Below the pieces are notes generated by a model. The model did not search any database and was not told the origin of the DNA. It worked only from the letters and a program-made list of their open reading frames with translations. A stretch of DNA of 11,597 nucleotides. It comes from Bacteroidota bacterium. GTDB lineage: Bacteria; Bacteroidota; Bacteroidia; Bacteroidales; UBA1715. This document shows positions 7,185 through 11,597 of the stretch, one piece after another. Position 1 is the stretch's first letter; each line of letters starts with the position of its first letter. Where the stretch lies: the NCBI GenBank assembly GCA_029266015.1, contig JAJUFK010000056.1, positions 1 to 11,597 of the forward strand. The letters are read 5' to 3'. The position numbers and the translations under genes were made by a program.

Positions 7185-9974
7185 TTATTTAATTTCATAG
7201 TTATAAAGAAAATTTTCTTCACCCCCTATGATAAGATTAAATGTATTTGAGTTTTTATACAAAAAACCAATAGTAAATAACGATGTACCTTTGAGAGGGA
7301 ACCCTTTATGCAAGGTACCATTACCATTTATAACATATACTTTTGCATTCTTTTGATCTACTACTCCTATTTTGTATGTATTTAACGAAAATTTATATAC
7401 AACCGGAGGAAGTGTTATAGGAGCCTGGAATACAAAATTACTTATCAACTTTTTATTTTGCGAAATAATTTGCAACTCCTGATTATCAACAAACATAAAA
7501 TCATTACTTCCATCATTATTAAAATCACGATATTCAAAAAAATGATTTGGTGAACGTTTGGATAACTCCAATGTAGTAACTTTTCCGGAAAATTCTATAA
7601 ATTTAATATTCCCTTGAACATCGGTAGTTACCAAACGTGCAGGCACTTTACCAACTCCGGGTTCAAAAGTAAAAGAATTTTGAGCCGATTTTTGAATTTG
7701 CTCTTGAACAGTAACTCTTGTTTCTCCTTTTCTATTTACAATATACATATTAAATTTATCGGCAAATACAATAAAATCTTTACCTTCAGCAACAAAATGC
7801 TGTAAAGGAGTTGTTACTTCTGTTTCTGTTTGACCAAACTTCCAATCTTGAATCTTATTGCCTTTTATATTATACAGATACACTTTTTTATCGGCACAGG
7901 GCACAAATATTCTATATTCTTTATTTTTTTCATAATCAAATACAGCAATGCCTGCGGTAGCCGGCGATGAAAGTTGTATTGGATATGATTCAACAAAATT
8001 ACCTAATCTGTCAACTATATAAATAGCATTAGCCGTATTAAACAAATATTGCGTTTTGCCGTTTTTAAAATAATCAATAAGATAAAATTCACTCATAATA
8101 GGTTCTTTGAGTGGTTTTTTCCACTGAATTTTACCACTATTATTAAGTAATATAAGATTATAATGTGCATCTTGTACCAAAATTGTAATGTCACCTGTTT
8201 GAGTGTCAATAAATTTAGGTTTACAAATAATTGCAGAATCAATATAACTTTCCCAAATAGTTTGAGGTTTTTCTTCTTGAACTGCACTAAAGTTTATAAA
8301 AATATTATTGTAAAACATTTCATGGTCGGCAGATATTTGAATAACAAGCGAATTACATTTTTTTAATAACTCACTTTGATTATTTAATTGTGTCTTTGAA
8401 TCATCGTCAAGAAAATCGGCATATAATTTATTTGATTTTGCAATATTTGAATAGACATACAAAGAATATGTTGACAATATATTATTCTGAATTTTCTTAA
8501 ATTCAAGTTCATTTGCAATAGTTTTTTGCAACTCAAAAGCACTTATATATCGTTGCAAAGCTTGAATACTTGGTCCAAACACTATATAATCCTGAATACA
8601 TGTAATATATTTTGCCGAAACTTGTGAAAATAAATTACCCCACAATACCTTAGGAATTGTAGATATAGGCAAACTATATATTTTATAATTTGTAGTATTA
8701 TCAATAGAATATGAAGTGGTAATATCTGAAATAGATTTTTTTTCTTTTTCGCAATAGCTGTCAAGCATAGGCAACAACACATCTAATGTTTGCTGTTGTC
8801 CTACAGTTTTACATATCACAAAAGAATTTTCATACAAATCGGTTTCGCCCACATTACCATATACTAAAGCAATTTCATCTGCTATAAAAGCATTAAAATT
8901 CTTTATACAATTTACCGCATCTTGATTTGGTGAAGAAAACGCAGCATTTATTTCGCTAATTCCCTGCTTATAAGGATTATAAATATCTGTTTTTCTAAGA
9001 AATGCTTCATAATTTTCGCGAAAAGCATCTTTATTAGAAATACCAATAGACACAAACCCTGCAATGCCCGCAGGAATCATAGATGTAATACTTAATTTTA
9101 CAGGTTGTTGTTTTTTAAATATATTCAAATATTCATCTGGATTATTTACAGTTGTAAATCCATTCAGTAATAACGCATTTTCTTTAGGTGTTATATCAAA
9201 TTCACTCCACGATGCAAAATGATATTTTTCTGTAAATTGCTGTTTTAAATCATTACGCATTACTAAAGAAAGTACTTTAGAAAACAGATTAAAGTTTATA
9301 TATACATTCCCATACACTTTGCTTCCGGCAGTTTTTTTAACCTTTGCAAATTGCGGGTTTTTCATTATATTAGTTCCATCGTAAAAACTTCTGACGGCAT
9401 TTTCAACATGAATACGCGAAGCTGAAGCTATAATAATATTATTACATATGGTACATGAAATTTTATTAACATTTGAACCCGGTGTAAGAAAATTATAGAT
9501 AGTGCATTTCCCATCATAATTATATGAATTTATTATATATTGAGAAAATGCTGATTGCAATATTTTTGGAGCTAACGTGGTTTGTTGTTCAGAATTTAGA
9601 GGAATACAAAACACATATTCCAATTTGTGTTTACCAACTTGCTGCATGGAAGCCACAAAATTATTTTGCAAAAACGAGGTAAATTCAATATTTTTTGAAA
9701 TAACCGAATCAAGTATTTTTGCAAATTGAACCGTTTCATTAAACAAAGGAAAAGGAGAAACATCGTCCCATATAGCATGATTGGATTTTTGTAATTCAAA
9801 AAAATCAGAAAGTGATTTTAATTCAACAAAAGCAACTGTATTATCAGACAACACTTCATATACAGTATTTTGAATTACTTGTGTTTTCTTTTTTAAAAAT
9901 ATATATATAAAAGAAATTATACCAATTAAACAAAGAAGAATTATAGCTGTTAATATTTTCTTTTGAATACTCAT
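7185..9974 (-). CDS. Inner-membrane-anchored periplasmic protein: DUF3352-like front half, beta-propeller-like back half
   Basis: I start at ATG 9974 (929 residues, MSIQKKIL...) because it gives a standard signal-anchor: KK, a hydrophobic segment at about 7-27, then KKK, an N-in single pass with the body in the periplasm. The frame runs upstream to 10073, but that leader would cover the predicted promoter and is unlike any export signal. Residues about 35-565 begin VLSDNTVAFVELKSLSDFFEL, resembling the opening of DUF3352 proteins, with repeated alpha/beta units. Residues about 572-929 look like a quinoprotein/FG-GAP-type propeller: repeats of the form 'YLYNIKGNKIQDW', 'MYIVNRKGE', 'VYVINGNGTLHKGFP', with an EF-hand-like calcium loop DFNNDGSND at 817-825. 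No enzyme motif is visible; a scaffold or sensor role is a guess. It is the first gene of the - strand envelope set and has its own promoter. Confidence 0.8.
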   Translation of the reverse strand: MSIQKKILTAIILLCLIGIISFIYIFLKKKTQVIQNTVYEVLSDNTVAFVELKSLSDFFELQKSNHAIWDDVSPFPLFNETVQFAKILDSVISKNIEFTSFLQNNFVASMQQVGKHKLEYVFCIPLNSEQQTTLAPKILQSAFSQYIINSYNYDGKCTIYNFLTPGSNVNKISCTICNNIIIASASRIHVENAVRSFYDGTNIMKNPQFAKVKKTAGSKVYGNVYINFNLFSKVLSLVMRNDLKQQFTEKYHFASWSEFDITPKENALLLNGFTTVNNPDEYLNIFKKQQPVKLSITSMIPAGIAGFVSIGISNKDAFRENYEAFLRKTDIYNPYKQGISEINAAFSSPNQDAVNCIKNFNAFIADEIALVYGNVGETDLYENSFVICKTVGQQQTLDVLLPMLDSYCEKEKKSISDITTSYSIDNTTNYKIYSLPISTIPKVLWGNLFSQVSAKYITCIQDYIVFGPSIQALQRYISAFELQKTIANELEFKKIQNNILSTYSLYVYSNIAKSNKLYADFLDDDSKTQLNNQSELLKKCNSLVIQISADHEMFYNNIFINFSAVQEEKPQTIWESYIDSAIICKPKFIDTQTGDITILVQDAHYNLILLNNSGKIQWKKPLKEPIMSEFYLIDYFKNGKTQYLFNTANAIYIVDRLGNFVESYPIQLSSPATAGIAVFDYEKNKEYRIFVPCADKKVYLYNIKGNKIQDWKFGQTETEVTTPLQHFVAEGKDFIVFADKFNMYIVNRKGETRVTVQEQIQKSAQNSFTFEPGVGKVPARLVTTDVQGNIKFIEFSGKVTTLELSKRSPNHFFEYRDFNNDGSNDFMFVDNQELQIISQNKKLISNFVFQAPITLPPVVYKFSLNTYKIGVVDQKNAKVYVINGNGTLHKGFPLKGTSLFTIGFLYKNSNTFNLIIGGEENFLYNYEIK

Positions 9975-9977
9975 GAG

Positions 9978-9995
9978 AATAGTTTTTGAACTATT
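9978..9995. repeat. Inverted repeat at the predicted transcription start of the 929-residue protein gene
   Basis: AATAGTT (9978-9984) and AACTATT (9989-9995) are perfect 7-bp complements around a TTTG spacer. The repeat sits between the predicted -7 element (9997-10004) and the ATG at 9974, so it covers the predicted transcription start. It could be an operator for a dimeric repressor or a hairpin at the very 5' end of the mRNA. No regulator gene is adjacent to suggest which. Confidence 0.4.
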
Positions 9996-9996
9996 A

Positions 9997-10004
9997 CAAA
10001 TGTA
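9997..10004 (-). promoter_or_regulatory. Promoter -7 element for the 929-residue protein gene
   Basis: On the - strand 10004-9997 reads TACATTTG, an exact TAnnTTTG, the -7 element of the Bacteroidota primary sigma factor. The start would fall near 9991, about 17 bases before ATG 9974. A -33 TTG is not evident at the expected distance (the sequence there is TACTATT), so it may be weak or dependent on an activator. Confidence 0.5.
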
Positions 10005-10098
10005 TAAAAACTCTTGAAATAATAGTACTGAGCAGTGTATTTTTTCGAAATAAAAAAAAGTATAGAAATACATATTTTTAAAAAATAAACAAAACTCG

Positions 10099-10127
10099 TT
10101 GTTTCGTAAAAAAAAGATGTATTTTTG
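10099..10127 (+). promoter_or_regulatory. rpsP promoter (Bacteroidota sigma-A type)
   Basis: TTG at 10099-10101 and an exact TAnnTTTG, TATTTTTG, at 10120-10127 are separated by 18 bases. A/T-tracts just upstream (about 10073-10094) could act as an UP element, fitting a highly expressed ribosomal protein gene. Transcription should begin near 10133-10135, giving a 5' leader of about 34 bases. The leader is A/T-only near the start codon (ACATATACAAATACA) and has no Shine-Dalgarno sequence, as is normal for highly translated genes in this phylum. Confidence 0.78.
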
Positions 10128-10167
10128 CAGCCTAATTTTTATTAATTTTTAAACATATACAAATACA

Positions 10168-10725
10168 ATGGCTGTAAAAATCAGATTAGCAAGACACGGA
10201 CGGAAGGCGAGTCCTTTCTATCACATTGTAGCTGCAGATAGCAGAGCACCACGTGATGGTAAATTTATCGAAAAAATCGGTACATATAATCCTACTTCGC
10301 ACCCAACTAAAGTAGAATTAAAATTTGACAGAGCTCTTTATTGGTTAAATAATGGAGCAGAACCTACAGATACTGCACGTTCTATATTGAAAAACGAAGG
10401 TGTATTGTATATGAAACACTTACAAGGCGGTGTTAAAAAAGGTGCTTTTGACGAAGCTACACTTGAAAAAAAATTTCAAGCATTTTTAGAAGAAAAACGC
10501 AAAAAAGAAGAGGCTCTTATTTCAAAATTATCTTCTGATAAACAAGCTGCTCTCAAAAAACGTGCAGCTGCAGAATTAGAAGTGAGCAAAAAACGTGAAG
10601 AAGCTATTCTTAAAAAACAACAAGCTGCTGAAGCAAGTGCCGAAGAAACTGTAACTGAAGAAACTACAGAAGAATCAACTGAAGCTACTGACAATACAGC
10701 TGCAGAAGAAACTCCTGCAGAATAA
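10168..10725 (+). CDS. rpsP: 30S ribosomal protein S16 (bS16)
   Basis: Small-subunit ribosomal protein that binds 16S rRNA in the body of the 30S subunit. The first 80 or so residues are classic bS16: MAVKIRLARHGRKASPFYHI, VAADSRAPRDGKFIEKIGTYNP, then LKFDRALYWLNNGAEPTDTARSIL (residue 51 onward). The protein is 185 residues against about 82 in E. coli. The excess is a C-terminal extension: a Lys/Glu/Ala-rich segment at about 96-156, predicted helical or coiled coil, then an acidic Glu/Thr/Ala tail at 157-185. Long tails of this kind are usual for Bacteroidota S16, so I do not regard it as a fusion. Many in-frame GAA/GCT repeats make the 3' end low in complexity. A strong promoter precedes it and a strong terminator follows; rimM comes next, as in many bacteria. 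Confidence 0.97.
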   Translation: MAVKIRLARHGRKASPFYHIVAADSRAPRDGKFIEKIGTYNPTSHPTKVELKFDRALYWLNNGAEPTDTARSILKNEGVLYMKHLQGGVKKGAFDEATLEKKFQAFLEEKRKKEEALISKLSSDKQAALKKRAAAELEVSKKREEAILKKQQAAEASAEETVTEETTEESTEATDNTAAEETPAE

Positions 10726-10746
10726 ATAATATTCAGAAAATAACAC

Positions 10747-10782
10747 AAGGTGTCTTTTGATTACAAAAGACACCTTTTTTTT
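10747..10782 (+). terminator. Strong intrinsic terminator between rpsP and rimM
   Basis: AAGGTGTCTTTTG (10747-10759) pairs perfectly with CAAAAGACACCTT (10764-10776), a 13-bp stem around an ATTA loop, and the RNA then runs through eight U (10775-10782). It begins 21 bases after the rpsP stop. The opposite strand lacks a U-run after the stem, so it works in the + direction only. The rimM ATG follows the U-run by four bases. Confidence 0.92.
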
Positions 10783-10786
10783 GATT

Positions 10787-11317
10787 ATGGCATACTCATT
10801 CCCCTCAATATCAGACTGTGTCCCTATTGGGAAAATTTCCAGACCACATGGAAACGAAGGGTTTGTTTTGATTTCATTACACAATGAATATCAATCTATT
10901 TGCAAAGAAATTGAATATGTTTTTTTACTTATTCAAAATAAATTAGTTCCTTTTTTTATTCAAAAATGTACAGTAAAAGGAGGTGCTACATATATGCAAT
11001 TTGACGATATTACCTCAATAGATTTAGCCGAAAAAATATGTGGAAACACACTGTATATACCGTCTCAATTCATTAAAGAAGATGATGACACTTTAGATGA
11101 ATTACATCAACTAATTGGATTCAAAATATTTTCAAATACTGAATATATTGGCATAATAAAAGACGTTTTTGAATATTCTATGAATATTGTTCTCGAAATT
11201 GAGACTCAAACTAACGATGAAAAATTAATACCATTTTCTACCAATTTAGTTATTGATTTGAACTATGAAAATCAAACTCTTATAATGAATTTACCCGAAG
11301 GTATTTTTGATATTTAA
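10787..11317 (+). CDS. rimM: Ribosome maturation factor RimM
   Basis: Assists late 30S assembly, chiefly folding of the 16S rRNA 3' head domain around S19. The 176 residues are near the family's usual length (about 170-185). The N-terminal RimM barrel opens with PIGKISRPHGNEGFVLISL (13-31), matching the conserved vGki.kpHGi.Ge.kv. The C-terminal PRC barrel starts near HQLIGFKIFS and ends EKLIPFSTNLVIDLNYENQT then MNLPEGIFDI, matching the family's LIPf.......vd...k.i.v.lPeGl. I start at ATG 10787. An in-frame TTG at 10757 lies inside the terminator hairpin and adds nothing conserved. Pairing with rpsP is widespread. No promoter is visible between terminator and start, so expression depends on readthrough or on a promoter inside the rpsP tail. 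Confidence 0.95.
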   Translation: MAYSFPSISDCVPIGKISRPHGNEGFVLISLHNEYQSICKEIEYVFLLIQNKLVPFFIQKCTVKGGATYMQFDDITSIDLAEKICGNTLYIPSQFIKEDDDTLDELHQLIGFKIFSNTEYIGIIKDVFEYSMNIVLEIETQTNDEKLIPFSTNLVIDLNYENQTLIMNLPEGIFDI

Positions 11318-11335
11318 CAATGATATAAATCATTG
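11318..11335. repeat. Inverted repeat directly after the rimM stop (weak terminator or operator)
   Basis: CAATGAT (11318-11324) and ATCATTG (11329-11335) are perfect 7-bp complements around ATAA. The repeat begins at the base after the rimM stop. The bases that follow (AGTTTGTTC) are only partly T-rich and the stem is AT-rich, so as a terminator it would be weak. It could instead be a binding site for a regulator of the downstream sensor gene. Confidence 0.4.
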
Positions 11336-11357
11336 AGTTTGTTCAAAAAAAACACTA

Positions 11358-11388
11358 TTTGATACAAACCTATTTAAAATTCTATTCG
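11358..11388 (+). promoter_or_regulatory. Weak candidate promoter for the 7TMR-DISM gene
   Basis: TTTG at 11358-11361, a 19-base spacer and TCTATTCG at 11381-11388 give the right geometry for a Bacteroidota promoter but with two mismatches in TAnnTTTG. A start near 11394 would leave a leader of about 25 bases to the TTG at 11420. Chance occurrence is quite possible. Confidence 0.2.
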
Positions 11389-11419
11389 TACAAGCATAAG
11401 AATTAAAAAAAATAGGGGT

Positions 11420-11597
11420 TTGAAATTACATATAATACATATAGTTACATTTATCAGTATTTCTTCATTTGCATTTGCCACTCATATACCAATAATTCTT
11501 CTTAATGATTCAACACACTATTCATTGCAAAAGCATAGTGTTGGTTTTTTTGAGGACACATCTACCACACTTACAATATACGATGTAATTTCACCAC
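11420..11597 (+). CDS. 7TMR-DISM-type sensor protein, 5' end only (runs off the window)
   Basis: The frame is open to the window edge and encodes a signal peptide followed by the start of an extracellular domain. From TTG 11420 it reads MKLHIIHIVTFIS... with a hydrophobic core and cleavage after FAFA (about residue 20). The mature start, IPIILLNDSTHYSLQKHSVGFFED...LTIYDV, has the pattern of 7TMR-DISM extracellular domain 2: a hydrophobic strand, D-S, then l..yleD..g.lti.dv. Such proteins continue into seven membrane helices and usually a histidine kinase or other signalling output, which cannot be seen here. There is no in-frame ATG: the frame opens after a TAA at 11375, and the only conventional start before the signal peptide is this TTG; ATA at 11396 (then Arg-Ile-Lys-Lys) is a less likely option. 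It is 102 bp after rimM. Confidence 0.68.
   Translation, partial: MKLHIIHIVTFISISSFAFATHIPIILLNDSTHYSLQKHSVGFFEDTSTTLTIYDVISP

Noticed and set aside
8093..8366. Short frames on both strands inside the 929-residue protein gene
   Set aside because: Low-complexity Leu/Ile/Asn/Lys translations in other frames of a long AT-rich gene, with no family resemblance.
9975..10073. N-terminal extension of the 929-residue protein to 10073
   Set aside because: It would run through the predicted promoter and start site, and would place a poor 33-residue leader before a normal signal-anchor.
10096..10167. Riboswitch or r-protein leader structure before rpsP
   Set aside because: The predicted leader is only about 34 bases, almost all A/T, with no stable hairpin.
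10476..10748. Ser/Ala-rich 90-codon frame opposite the rpsP tail
   Set aside because: It is the antisense shadow of the Glu/Ala/Lys-rich S16 extension; the composition follows from the codons on the other strand, and no promoter or start context supports it.
10757..10786. TTG at 10757 as the rimM start
   Set aside because: It lies inside the rpsP terminator stem and adds ten residues with no family match.
1..11597. CRISPR array, insertion sequence, integrase, tRNA or toxin-antitoxin pair
   Set aside because: I read both strands and found no regularly spaced repeats, transposase motifs, tRNA-like cloverleaf or paired small ORFs; composition is even throughout.

Overview
The window is an AT-rich stretch from a member of the Bacteroidota (Bacteroidetes). 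Four things point there. The start codons have A/T-rich upstream regions rather than Shine-Dalgarno sequences. rpsP is preceded by an exact TAnnTTTG -7 element with a TTG at about -33. S16 carries the long Lys/Glu/Ala C-terminal extension usual in this phylum. The envelope genes (DUF5723-like beta-barrel, large SPII lipoprotein, 7TMR-DISM sensor) are typical Bacteroidota families. I cannot fix the order or genus. Nothing suggests a plasmid, phage or island: there are no insertion sequences, integrases, tRNA genes or CRISPR repeats.

Region 1 (1-2697, + strand) is housekeeping. It holds the 3' part of hemL (glutamate-1-semialdehyde aminomutase), then hemE (uroporphyrinogen decarboxylase) joined by an ATGA overlap, then pyrF (type-2 orotidine-5'-phosphate decarboxylase) 28 bp further on. 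The first two act early in tetrapyrrole synthesis and the third is the last step of UMP synthesis. pyrF may also have its own weak promoter inside the 3' end of hemE.

Region 2 (2694-9974, - strand) reads towards region 1 and is mostly an envelope gene set. In transcription order it holds a 929-residue inner-membrane-anchored protein (DUF3352-like front, beta-propeller-like back), a large lipoprotein gene interrupted by an in-frame TAG, a DUF5723-type outer-membrane beta-barrel gene coupled by a TAATG overlap, and, after a 119-bp gap, a short beta-carbonic anhydrase. The carbonic anhydrase and pyrF converge and share one TTAA palindrome as both stop codons. The main observation in the window is here: the reading frames 5935-7152 and 4939-5871 are one continuous frame broken only by TAG at 5935-5937. 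The second half lacks an export signal, while its C-terminus resembles the end of such lipoproteins.

Region 3 (9975-11597, + strand) starts with a divergent promoter region. rpsP (bS16) follows, then a strong intrinsic terminator, then rimM (16S rRNA processing factor, a usual partner of rpsP) starting only four bases after the terminator T-run. At the window edge is the 5' end of a 7TMR-DISM sensor protein that has a signal peptide but no in-frame ATG.

I see no clearly new defence, mobile or RNA system. The most unusual points are the amber-interrupted lipoprotein and the rpsP/rimM terminator arrangement. No stretch over 300 bp lacks a gene; the largest gap is 193 bp (9975-10167) and holds two divergent promoters.
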